27,498 bases of DNA from a virus, in IMG/VR virus record IMGVR_UViG_3300028735_000029, positions 1 through 27,498 of that record; one strand, written 5' to 3'. This document shows, piece after piece, positions 14,471 to 22,603 of this stretch (within the stretch, counting starts at the first letter, position 1; each line of letters starts with the position of its first letter). A program made the translations under genes and the position numbers. The notes beneath the pieces are model-generated. The model worked only from the letters and a program-made list of their open reading frames with translations. It searched no databases and was not told the origin of the DNA.

Positions 14471-16438
14471 TTACCTTAACTTGAACTTACGTAGAAACTC
14501 GTCCGCAGTCATAATCTTTATACCTTGAGCCAAGGCTTTTTTCAGCTTACTCGACCCTGAGTCCCTATCTTTAACTAAAAGTATGGTAGTTTTAGTTGAT
14601 ACACCGGAACCCACCACACCACCGTTGGAAATTATGGTTGCTTCTAAATCCCTGTCCCTAAAACCTGTAAAGGCAACCACTTGCCCACTTAATACAGAGC
14701 TACGTTTTTTCACCTTAGTCGGAAGAACGGGCTTGATACTTACTAGCTTAATCCACTTGAGGAATTTAGGAAAAGCAGCTGCAAACTGCTTGGCGAGTTG
14801 GTTGAAGCCAGGAACGGACCGAACACGGTTCTCTATCTCACCGGTAGTTAAGTCACCCCAGGTCATTAGATTAGGGTACTTATCAACCAAGGGTTGCAGT
14901 CGGCGAGTACCTATACCAACACCAAAGATGCCACTCGCGTCCATAAGGGTAGCTAATTCAACTTCACGAGTTTTTGACTGAATGGCTGTGTACCACTTCT
15001 GCGCCAACGTATCTTTTACACCCGGTATGCTTAAAAAGTCAGAGGGAGTAGCCCTTAGGATCTTGGGTAAGGTATCATACCCATGCTCCATGAGCTTCTC
15101 AATCGTATTCAACCTCAAAAAATCAACGCCTACGGTAGAGAAGAACGAAGCTATGCGCTTGGCCTTAACTAGATCTGTCTTAGTTGTGAGGTATATGTCT
15201 ATTCCGGTACGCCCGTACTTGTACTCAACAGATGGCATTTGAGGTCGAGTACCCTTAACTACCTCTATAACGTGAGGTATAACATCGCCGGATCTGATTA
15301 TCTTTATGACCGCACCCGGGCCAATAGGTAGAACAGGCAAGCCCTTACCTTTATCCTTGCTCCTATATCCGTGCTCAATGAAATAAGCATTATGGCCGGT
15401 GGCCCATTCAACTGTCACACCTGAGAGTTTGACAGGATCGATACGAATACGGGGCTTGAGGGCACCGTGTTTGCTCTCCTCCCACACCACTTCTTTAACT
15501 TTAACTAGAGCAGTGTTTTCTTCTTGAGCTGCCTTAAACGCAACTGCATAGGGTGGAGCAGTTCCGCTAGTTGGGCGCTTATTAACTCTATCCTCTTCAA
15601 TGACTAGGCCATCAATCTCATACTTTGACTTTGACTTTCGGGACTTTAGAATAGCCTGAAGTTTGGACGAGCTTAGGGTTGGGTAGACCTTGTAGGGCAC
15701 TACGTTGAAGCCAAACTTTTTCAGCAAGGCCAAAGCGGCAGAAGGTTTGTAGCGAGGCTCTATAATCTCATAGGCAACTACATGGACGTGAGGGATGGCC
15801 TCATGGACCGTTCTTTTAGTAAGAGCCCCCGCAACTAGGTTGCGAGGGTTAGCGTACTTTTCCTTAAACAGCCTATCGAAGTTATGAGTAGGCATTATCA
15901 CTTCGGCCCGAACAGCAAACTTGCCAGATACGGGAACGGTTGGAGGTATTTCAGAAGTTAAATGAGGACCTAGCGAAGTTACATCCTCACCAGTTAACCG
16001 GTCGCCACGGCGAAATAATCCAGAAAGAGTACCGTTATTGTAGACGATCTCTAGGCTATTCCCGTCCTCCTTATCTGAAACTACATACGGCCCCCGGTGC
16101 TTTGTGAGCCACGCATCAGCAGTTTCAGGCTTTATCTTATCCAAGGAAAACAGCTGAAAAGGTAGCGCAACCTTACGAGAACCCTTAACTGGGGCCCCCA
16201 CTTTCTGTAGAAAAGGGTGCGCAGGGTTACGAGCCTCCAGTTCCTCTTTCAGGGCATCAAAAGCCCTATCTGAAAGTGGGCTAGTTCCCGAGTTGTAGTA
16301 TTTGTCCGAGCATTGCTTAAGAATAGAAACAAGGTCTTTAGTGTAGAGGAGCTTGGCTAAGCCTACAGGATCCCCCTCAATTCTCTTAATGTCTCGAGCG
16401 CTTAATTTAACCGAAGCCAGGCTAATCAAGAGTTTCAT
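14471..16438 (-). CDS. ligA: NAD+-dependent DNA ligase lacking the zinc finger
   Basis: A 655-residue ligase. The Ia-like NAD+-binding part has YYNSGTSPLSDRAFDALKEE. The adenylation motif is KEDG with Lys123. Further motifs are FAVRAEVIMP, YANPRNLVAGAL and YEIDGLVIEE. The OB fold has IGPGAVIKIIRSGDVIPHVI. Helix-hairpin-helix repeats and a C-terminal BRCT domain (VVAFTGFRDRDLEATIISNG) follow. The enzyme seals nicks after adenylation by NAD+. The four-Cys zinc finger that normally follows the OB fold is absent: the protein has a single cysteine (Cys43). It begins with the shared tag MKLLISLASVK. Its ATG overlaps the stop of the 50-residue ORF as ATGA and has no ribosome site of its own, which implies coupled translation. 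Confidence 0.95.
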   Translation of the reverse strand: MKLLISLASVKLSARDIKRIEGDPVGLAKLLYTKDLVSILKQCSDKYYNSGTSPLSDRAFDALKEELEARNPAHPFLQKVGAPVKGSRKVALPFQLFSLDKIKPETADAWLTKHRGPYVVSDKEDGNSLEIVYNNGTLSGLFRRGDRLTGEDVTSLGPHLTSEIPPTVPVSGKFAVRAEVIMPTHNFDRLFKEKYANPRNLVAGALTKRTVHEAIPHVHVVAYEIIEPRYKPSAALALLKKFGFNVVPYKVYPTLSSSKLQAILKSRKSKSKYEIDGLVIEEDRVNKRPTSGTAPPYAVAFKAAQEENTALVKVKEVVWEESKHGALKPRIRIDPVKLSGVTVEWATGHNAYFIEHGYRSKDKGKGLPVLPIGPGAVIKIIRSGDVIPHVIEVVKGTRPQMPSVEYKYGRTGIDIYLTTKTDLVKAKRIASFFSTVGVDFLRLNTIEKLMEHGYDTLPKILRATPSDFLSIPGVKDTLAQKWYTAIQSKTREVELATLMDASGIFGVGIGTRRLQPLVDKYPNLMTWGDLTTGEIENRVRSVPGFNQLAKQFAAAFPKFLKWIKLVSIKPVLPTKVKKRSSVLSGQVVAFTGFRDRDLEATIISNGGVVGSGVSTKTTILLVKDRDSGSSKLKKALAQGIKIMTADEFLRKFKLR

Positions 16439-16587
16439 ACGTCAACCACGGTGGGGTTAGTTGGGGGAAATGAGAATGGTCGGGTTTTAGGAGGCGGAGC
16501 GGAAATTGCAGGCGTGGTAATCTCCAGGACTGGTACGTACCATATCGGAACAAACTGCACGGGAATGAGAAAAATTAGCGTGTACAT
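16435..16587 (-). CDS. Small hydrophobic/proline-rich ORF coupled to the ligase
   Basis: A 50-residue reading that fills the gap before the ligase. The first 23 residues (MYTLIFLIPVQFVPIWYVPV) are strongly hydrophobic, enough for one membrane segment. The rest is Pro/Thr-rich (APPPKTRPFSFPPTNPT). Its TGA overlaps the ligase ATG as ATGA and it begins 12 bases after the previous stop. Its ribosome site is weak (GGTTGG near the ATG). The tight fit on both sides, and the lack of any other ribosome site for the ligase, are the main support. Function unknown. Confidence 0.5.
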   Translation of the reverse strand: MYTLIFLIPVQFVPIWYVPVLEITTPAISAPPPKTRPFSFPPTNPTVVDV

Positions 16588-16599
16588 TGGACCAACCGC

Positions 16600-17424
16600 T
16601 TAGATACGAGTCAATAGGTAGCGAGTCCAAGCTAAATGCTGTGTGTACACGTTGGACTTCATGAGCATAGGGCCTACAGTAGAGCCCAGGGGGAGGTCAA
16701 ACGACTTAGCAAGGCTGCGTTTCATGGAGACAAAAGCTTTGAAGAAGTCTTTGACAACATCTGTTCGGAACGCTAACTCAGGCTTAGGCAACTTAATATC
16801 GATTGAAACTGAAGCTGTTAGTACAAAGTAGCCATCAGGTGAAATTAGCGCCCTGTAGTCCAGGTCAACGTACCTATCCCCGGGCAAGGTCACGGCCGAT
16901 CCTACCCTAACCATGTGAGGCTCAGAGGTAACCTTGATGTGCTCGGCGCTATTATCCGGACGTCCCTCTAAAATACGAGCTAGATTTTTCTTGAAACCAG
17001 CTTGAATCCTAGATTTATTTTCGTTGAAAAACTTCTCTAACTGCTTCTTAGTAAAATAGGGCTTAGGCTTTTGGAGAAGAAAAGCAGAGGGCGCTATAGA
17101 TTCTCCACTATTAATGCGCGCGATCACGTCGGCATCGTTTGGTTTTTTCAAAGGAGGTTCTGTTCGGCTTCCCTGGATCCTAATAGGCGTGTCGTTCTTG
17201 CCCACTCGAAGTTTTTTAGACCGAGATATGAGCTTTTCGTATTGAGCTTCGGTAAGTTTAAACTTGGGAGATCGTTTAGCTGGATCCTCTACAACATAGA
17301 TACTTCTAGGTGTCTTAATTACGTAGAAGTCCTCTCCGGGTTTCAGAATAAGTTCAAAACGAGATGAAGTGATCTTCACCCCGCGCTGTGCAGCGTAACG
17401 ATAGTGTTCAGTATCTGAAGTCAT
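16600..17424 (-). CDS. Unknown protein
   Basis: A 274-residue protein with no family that I recognise. The N-terminal part is strand-rich with RFELILKPGEDFYVIKTPRS. The middle holds KPYFTKKQLEKFFNENKSRI and the C-terminal part has DRYVDLDYRALISPDGYFVL and SVSIDIKLPKPELAF. It ends with a helical AFVSMKRSLAKSFDLP stretch. The ATG overlaps the stop of the upstream gene (ATGA). It lies between the portal group and the ligase and does not carry the shared N-terminal tag. A structural or DNA-linked role cannot be told apart from sequence alone. Confidence 0.78.
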   Translation of the reverse strand: MTSDTEHYRYAAQRGVKITSSRFELILKPGEDFYVIKTPRSIYVVEDPAKRSPKFKLTEAQYEKLISRSKKLRVGKNDTPIRIQGSRTEPPLKKPNDADVIARINSGESIAPSAFLLQKPKPYFTKKQLEKFFNENKSRIQAGFKKNLARILEGRPDNSAEHIKVTSEPHMVRVGSAVTLPGDRYVDLDYRALISPDGYFVLTASVSIDIKLPKPELAFRTDVVKDFFKAFVSMKRSLAKSFDLPLGSTVGPMLMKSNVYTQHLAWTRYLLTRI

Positions 17425-18065
17425 TTTGCTACTCTAAAGTAAGGTCTTAGGCGACGGTTGCGCTTTAGCAAACTTGGCTTAGCCGAAGCTACAGCGAGCT
17501 CAGCGTCACGCTTAGCTTCCTTAGTAATTAAATCATCCGACTGTTTTAGGATACGAGCGATATGCTCAGGTGTCATTTTGACTAAATGCGTTATGTCCTC
17601 TACCGAGGCAAAGTATTTTTCAAATTCACGGGCAGGAAAATTATCTAAAGGCGTGTAATTATCTCCAAGCCTCAAATGGGTAAGGTCAATGACCAGATGG
17701 TTTGCCTTGATAACAGCGTGCTGTATCTGCTGCCTAACCTTGGCCTCACCCACGTTCTTAATAGCCTCCTCCAACCTTGGAGCAGCATTACGAAGGGGCT
17801 TTAGAAAAACCTTGCCTAGAAGAACCTGTGCGTCTATGTCATGGGTAACTAAGAACTTATATAAATCTCGGACAATGCTAGTGTGGTAGCTATCCGCCTG
17901 GGCAGCGCTGCGAAGTGCTGACGCAGCGCGAGGATTTTTCTCCAAAAACTTTCGATACGCCTGAGCCAAAGACATTGAGTTATCTTCGGCCTCATCCATC
18001 TTAGAAAGTTTGCCCGCACTTAAACTATCAAGAGGAAGGGTGAGCACTATCTTTCTTCGTTTCAT
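17421..18065 (-). CDS. Unknown helical protein after the portal
   Basis: A 214-residue basic, helical protein. It starts MKRRKIVLTLPLDSLSAGKL, which may be a longer variant of the hydrophobic-Ser N-terminal pattern. Helices such as AQAYRKFLEKNPRAASALRS, TSIVRDLYKFLVTH and RQQIQHAVIKANHLVI follow. The C-terminus is basic (LLKRNRRLRPYFRVAK). Its ATG overlaps the portal stop (ATGA), so the two are probably made together. Genes directly after a portal often encode head-assembly or ejection proteins, but no family motif is visible here. Confidence 0.78.
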   Translation of the reverse strand: MKRRKIVLTLPLDSLSAGKLSKMDEAEDNSMSLAQAYRKFLEKNPRAASALRSAAQADSYHTSIVRDLYKFLVTHDIDAQVLLGKVFLKPLRNAAPRLEEAIKNVGEAKVRQQIQHAVIKANHLVIDLTHLRLGDNYTPLDNFPAREFEKYFASVEDITHLVKMTPEHIARILKQSDDLITKEAKRDAELAVASAKPSLLKRNRRLRPYFRVAK

Positions 18066-19918
18066 CGTTTCTTACCTTTCAAGGGTACTAACTGAGGGCC
18101 GTACTGCCCACGTTCATCAGCATTACGCATGGCGAGTGCTATGCGTCGGTTTATCTTGGCATTAGCTTTACGCTGGTCACGGACAAATTTGGACTTTCCA
18201 GTTTTTGTCCGCTCTTTTATCTCACCGAACTCCCCGAAGTCACGAGACAGCAGAGGCACACGACCTCCTTGGGCGTGAACGGCCGAGTGTACACCAGAGC
18301 CGGGCGATACCGAGGCTAGTACTTTAGCTGTGGCTTCAGCCTCTTCCCCTTCTGAGGGTTGAGGATTCAGGGCCTGAACTTGCTTCAGATATTCGGCTAG
18401 CTCTTTCCGAGTATGGAGGTCATCTTCTTTCTGGCGCATGAGCTCTTCTATGTTCAAGCCACCTGCCGCAGCCAAAACACGTAAGGGTACGGGTATACCT
18501 TTATCCGCGAGAGTGTTTAACACTTCCAGATACTGAGAATCACCCTCGGGCTTCAAGTTCTTCGCCCAGCTAACCTGAGGTATTAGCAACCTGGAACCAT
18601 CATTTAGGGTGAAAAGGGCCTCCTCGGGGCTTAAAGTATCAAGAAGATTATCCTTTATGGAGATTTTGCCACGGCTATTAAGAGTGTACCCATTGATGAG
18701 GGCAACCAACGGAAATAACTTATCGTAGAACAACTTACGGGTCATCATATCTCGGTATGACCGGATCATGTCTATAAACACCGTAAGGCCAGAGTCGGCA
18801 GTGTTATAGTTAGCATCCCCGCTTAGGAAGGACTCGCTTATACCTAAGGCGCGTAGCTTAGTACTCAAAACCGAATCTGCAAAGTCAGTGACTTTCCAGA
18901 AGTCACCGCCCTGACGTATCTCATTTACCTCCACACCCATTCGAGTAGCGATAATGGCACCCAGAGGATCGGAGTCAGCATTCATAAATAACTCAGTCAT
19001 GTACTCCATGTCTGCAACCGTGGGCTCCCAGGTATCGCCGTCACCTAGAGTTAAATGGACAATGCCGCGCTGCCTACGCGCTGACTCAAGCAAAGTACCG
19101 CGATATAAATTCTTCTCAATCAAATAGATTGGCAAGACACGGCGAAAGTAAGAGGTTCCAGTGTCCGTATTCGAGAACGATTTTCGAGGGATGTAGATAG
19201 TGCTGAGTGGATCCAACTCAAGGGTTCCAGCTGCAATCTTTTCAATAACTGCACTACCTACTAGCCGCTTTAAGCGTTCAATTCGAGGAGAGCCATCTCG
19301 AGCTTTAGAAGAGAATAGCTCTTGAGTCTCTCGGGGAAATTTAACGGTTACTATCGGATCTTGTGAGTAAAAAGGTAGTGTAGTAACCACCATATTTTCC
19401 ACAGCGTGCGGCATAGTGTCTATGAAGACCTTCCGCTCCTTTGAGTACAGCAAGCTAGAGCAGTGCACCCCAAGAACTAAGTAGTCTACACTTATCTCAG
19501 GAAGCAGAGTCCTCAAATTCAGCCGCTCGATAGTCTCAAGGTATGAATTTAGAATTTTCTTGTCCTCCACCCCGCCGAGGCTAAACTCGCTAAACGGCAT
19601 AGCTGACATAAGATCAACAGAGGAACCGCACACCGCATCGTTATAGTACATATCACGATATAGACGATAGAACATCAGATGTTCCTGCTGAGGGGCAAAC
19701 CCCGTCAGCATAGGGTCTAGATCGATAGATATGGGATTAGAGGATAATTCGGTATTTTGTAGACCAGTCGGTGACATGGCACTCAAGGATTCAAATCCTT
19801 GGTACCCGGGTCTCTCAGGACGGGTCTTTGTAGTTGAAGTTGCACCTAGATTGAGCTTAGACCTAGGCTCAAAACTAGGGGTAACTCTATGCTTAGGGTT
19901 ACGGTTTATGTTGAACAT
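18062..19918 (-). CDS. Portal protein
   Basis: A 618-residue portal-type protein. After a disordered, basic N-terminus comes the portal core: EHLMFYRLYRDMYYNDAVCG, SVDLMSAMPFSEFSLGG, and LPEISVDYLVLGVHCSSLLY. Next are STIYIPRKSFSNTDTGTSYF and RRVLPIYLIEKNLYRGTLLE, then the stem/crown region ALGISESFLSGDANYNTADS with GLTVFIDMIRSYRDMM. The C-terminal part is charged, with EELMRQKEDDLHTRKELAEY, and ends basic (RGQYGPQLVPLKGKKR). Twelve copies would form the ring at the capsid vertex through which DNA enters and leaves. It follows the large terminase and the zinc-ribbon protein. No strong ribosome site precedes the ATG. Confidence 0.9.
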   Translation of the reverse strand: MFNINRNPKHRVTPSFEPRSKLNLGATSTTKTRPERPGYQGFESLSAMSPTGLQNTELSSNPISIDLDPMLTGFAPQQEHLMFYRLYRDMYYNDAVCGSSVDLMSAMPFSEFSLGGVEDKKILNSYLETIERLNLRTLLPEISVDYLVLGVHCSSLLYSKERKVFIDTMPHAVENMVVTTLPFYSQDPIVTVKFPRETQELFSSKARDGSPRIERLKRLVGSAVIEKIAAGTLELDPLSTIYIPRKSFSNTDTGTSYFRRVLPIYLIEKNLYRGTLLESARRQRGIVHLTLGDGDTWEPTVADMEYMTELFMNADSDPLGAIIATRMGVEVNEIRQGGDFWKVTDFADSVLSTKLRALGISESFLSGDANYNTADSGLTVFIDMIRSYRDMMTRKLFYDKLFPLVALINGYTLNSRGKISIKDNLLDTLSPEEALFTLNDGSRLLIPQVSWAKNLKPEGDSQYLEVLNTLADKGIPVPLRVLAAAGGLNIEELMRQKEDDLHTRKELAEYLKQVQALNPQPSEGEEAEATAKVLASVSPGSGVHSAVHAQGGRVPLLSRDFGEFGEIKERTKTGKSKFVRDQRKANAKINRRIALAMRNADERGQYGPQLVPLKGKKR

Positions 19919-19921
19919 AGG

Positions 19922-20176
19922 TTATGCTACAGAAGAGGGCATAAGGGAGGCCACGCAGCAATTTGCGCACCAGTACACTTCGTCTCCATTAGAAATCTTA
20001 GCGGTCGTCATTGCCTGGTTACATTTTGGACACACCCCTGCAATCATATTCTGCACAGCCGACTCAGACTTAAACTCGGCTGTAGAAGACAAAGCGGTCA
20101 GAGGATTAAAGATAGGCCTACCGCCCCCACTAGACATGCCTGCAGGGTCGAGAGTTACGGTGATCTTAGCTGGCAT
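19922..20176 (-). CDS. Zinc-ribbon protein between terminase and portal
   Basis: An 84-residue protein starting MPAKITVTLDPAGMSSGGGR. I prefer the ATG at 20176 because AAGGAG lies six bases upstream; an upstream ATG at 20191 would place that site inside the coding region. The C-terminus carries a four-cysteine zinc ribbon, GVCPKCNQAMTTAKI with a second pair in VYWCANCCVASLM. The first half is probably flexible. No family is recognised. Position suggests a packaging or portal-assembly accessory, perhaps binding DNA or the terminase, which has Cys clusters of its own (inference). Confidence 0.78.
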   Translation of the reverse strand: MPAKITVTLDPAGMSSGGGRPIFNPLTALSSTAEFKSESAVQNMIAGVCPKCNQAMTTAKISNGDEVYWCANCCVASLMPSSVA

Positions 20177-20214
20177 AAGTTTCTCCTTCATAATGAACTA
20201 AAATTACAAATTTG

Positions 20215-22416
20215 TCAATTTAATCTGGAAACAACTTTTCCCAGGGCAGAGGTAGACGTAGATCCAGGGCTGCCACTAGGACTACCTGACCCACCGAAAA
20301 ATCCAGAACTGACGCCTCGTCCGACAGCCATCTGTTTGACATCTATGACCTTCATTTCGGCCACAGGCTTATCCCAAAGACTGGCATATTCTTCACCAAT
20401 AAGAAGGCTTACGGCTAGCATACTAGCTCTGGCTAGATCGTCTGTTAACTGCTCACCCTTAATGACCTGAGAGCCCGTATCCTGAATAGTTAATAACTGG
20501 AGGTAAAAATGCCCTACCGGATTCGGTTCAAAGCACCTGGGATAATTGTCTGGATTATATGCTAAGACATCGTCAAGGGTTACGCCCTTAGGAAGGGCAG
20601 GAAGCACAATCTGCCTATCCTCCAAGTACTCTCTAAAGATAAGCATCTCGGAATACTTCAATGAATGCTGACGCGTAACTACATCAAAATCAGTTTCAAT
20701 ATCTGACAAGAGTTTTAGGCTATTCCATCGGTCAGCCGCTACAACTTGTATATTTCTCTGCTCCATAAGGGGCTTCATCAAGTGATCGTATATTGCCCGA
20801 TAGGAAAGGGGTATGCTCGGAAGAGGCTGCACCTCAACAAGAAGATCAATCCGGGGAACCCCATCCCTGATATGCGCCACGCACATAGCAAATGAATTAT
20901 TTGAATAGCCCGCGTCTATAGCTAAGATTGAAGGCATGCCAGAGGGCTTAACTCGACGAAGTTTAGCGTATCGCTTCACCGACCCGTCTGGTGACCTTTT
21001 ACGAGCATAATCTATTTCTATCCAATTACGCTTGTCACCCACGCACTCAAGAACAGTTGAGGGATTTCCTATGAAGGGACTAGAGCTCAAAGGCGGTTGC
21101 GCCCCAAAGTCCCGCATTGCCACCACCGGATCCCTGCGAAAATCTTCAGCAAGACTCTCCCTAGTAACATCTGGGTTGAGTTCCCAAGTAGGCTTTACTA
21201 TGCCATACGTTTTGGCCGAACCTTGGCTCTTCTTAACCAAGTCCATGATCTTGTCACGAGCAGAGCTGGGCGAGCTGATATTCAAAAAATAGGCCGTAGG
21301 GACATTGTAGAAACCCTGACGCATTAGCTTCTCTGCTTTTGACCGTAGCGTTCTCAAACTATTGCCGAGTGAGGCGTAAGTTTCATTAGCATTAGCTTTG
21401 ATCTTCTTAGAAGTTGCTTCGCTATCGAACCATCCCAATTCGTCGATAGCTCCGAGCCAGCGAGTACGGCCACGAAGAATCCTCTTATCGGGTGAAGCTG
21501 GGTAGATTAAGAGCCTCCGATGCTTATAGTTGATGAAGTTATCTTTCAGTTTTACCAGCTCATCACCCCGTTTTCTGGAAAAGTGAAGAAGCATCGAATT
21601 ATAGCCAGAAAACCATGGTGATTCTAAGATGTTACCATAGAAGGGATCCCAAAGGTTTTCTTTAGCCTGCCCGAACGTGAGAGCCACAAAAGTTCCGTGC
21701 AGAACGTTGCTACTCATCAGCCCATAAACCTCATTTGGGTTTTGGAGTTTTAGCATTCTATGCAGGAGATAGGCCGAGATCATTGCTACCAAAGCCGATT
21801 TTCCAGATCGCTGCCCCGCACTTACAGCAAGCTCATCGTAGAACTTCAGGCCTTTCTTACGGATCAGATAACGCCGATCCTTCCTACAACTTGGGCAGAC
21901 GCCGTGCTCCAGAAGAGTTACGTACTTACGAAATTTTCCATAAGAATCATCCACCCGTATCCGTCCAAATAAGTAGCCTGTATCCGAGCAGGCAGGGCAG
22001 TATTCGGCCAACACAATAGTAGCAAGAGCTACTTGCATTATGTATGGCTTAACTTTTAAGTAGCGATCATCTACGCAAAACTCAAAGAAGTTCTTCGCTT
22101 CAGGCCACTCTCGGTCGTTTATCTTCAAGTCAGGGGGAGCTAAAGCATTCTCTGAGATAACGTCTTCTATGACAGAGTAGATATCGAAATCCGTACTACC
22201 GGGGAGCATCAGTTCCCCCCGCTCTGTATCAGGGTAAGTTGGGTCAGGCTCCTCTTCTATTAGGTCGCTAAACAACTTCGTGCTTAGCTTCTCAGAAGCT
22301 GGAGTTAGACTAAACCTAGAGCAAGAATAGAGGAATGACTTGTTCTTGTCCTTACAGCGAAGGTAATGGGAACAAGAAAAACATCCTTTTGCACTATCTC
22401 GAGATAGCGTTAACAT
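20215..22416 (-). CDS. terL: Terminase large subunit with two N-terminal cysteine clusters
   Basis: A 733-residue packaging motor. The ATPase has a Walker A motif at residues 200-208 (GQRSGKSALV, Lys206) and a Walker B in RWLGAIDELGWFDSE. The nuclease domain has SILAIDAGYSNNSFAM, the RNase H-like first acidic strand, with further acidic segments such as VVAADRWNSLKLLSDIETDF. It would couple ATP hydrolysis to pumping DNA through the portal and cut concatemers. Unusual are Cys12, 15, 21 and 32 at the N-terminus, and Cys140, 143, 174 and 177 (CPAC and CPSC) just before the Walker A. Both look like zinc sites. The C-terminus is Gly/Ser-rich. A GGGGCGAG site precedes the ATG. Confidence 0.93.
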   Translation of the reverse strand: MLTLSRDSAKGCFSCSHYLRCKDKNKSFLYSCSRFSLTPASEKLSTKLFSDLIEEEPDPTYPDTERGELMLPGSTDFDIYSVIEDVISENALAPPDLKINDREWPEAKNFFEFCVDDRYLKVKPYIMQVALATIVLAEYCPACSDTGYLFGRIRVDDSYGKFRKYVTLLEHGVCPSCRKDRRYLIRKKGLKFYDELAVSAGQRSGKSALVAMISAYLLHRMLKLQNPNEVYGLMSSNVLHGTFVALTFGQAKENLWDPFYGNILESPWFSGYNSMLLHFSRKRGDELVKLKDNFINYKHRRLLIYPASPDKRILRGRTRWLGAIDELGWFDSEATSKKIKANANETYASLGNSLRTLRSKAEKLMRQGFYNVPTAYFLNISSPSSARDKIMDLVKKSQGSAKTYGIVKPTWELNPDVTRESLAEDFRRDPVVAMRDFGAQPPLSSSPFIGNPSTVLECVGDKRNWIEIDYARKRSPDGSVKRYAKLRRVKPSGMPSILAIDAGYSNNSFAMCVAHIRDGVPRIDLLVEVQPLPSIPLSYRAIYDHLMKPLMEQRNIQVVAADRWNSLKLLSDIETDFDVVTRQHSLKYSEMLIFREYLEDRQIVLPALPKGVTLDDVLAYNPDNYPRCFEPNPVGHFYLQLLTIQDTGSQVIKGEQLTDDLARASMLAVSLLIGEEYASLWDKPVAEMKVIDVKQMAVGRGVSSGFFGGSGSPSGSPGSTSTSALGKVVSRLN

Positions 22417-22477
22417 ACTCGCCCCATAACACGGAAAAACACCCTAGACTGAGCATTTTTAGTAGAACCGTATTCAG

Positions 22478-22603
22478 CTAATACCGAAACATGAAACCGG
22501 GTGGCAAATACCAAGGATGTGGATACAAAGGCATGGGACATGGTGCTGGATTGAGTAAGCTAGGTGCGAGGTGAGGGCAGAATAACTTTTGAAGGCTAGA
22601 CAT
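22478..22603 (-). CDS. Small proline-rich ORF before the terminase
   Basis: A 41-residue reading starting MSSLQKLFCPHLAPSLLNPA and continuing with Pro, Tyr, Trp and Phe (PMPLYPHPWYLPPGFMFRY). The ATG overlaps the stop of the upstream gene (TAATG) and AGGAG lies nine bases before it, which is better support than most ORFs of this size have. Nearly a quarter of the residues are proline. No family is recognised. The remaining 61 bases before the terminase hold nothing that I can identify. Confidence 0.55.
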   Translation of the reverse strand: MSSLQKLFCPHLAPSLLNPAPCPMPLYPHPWYLPPGFMFRY

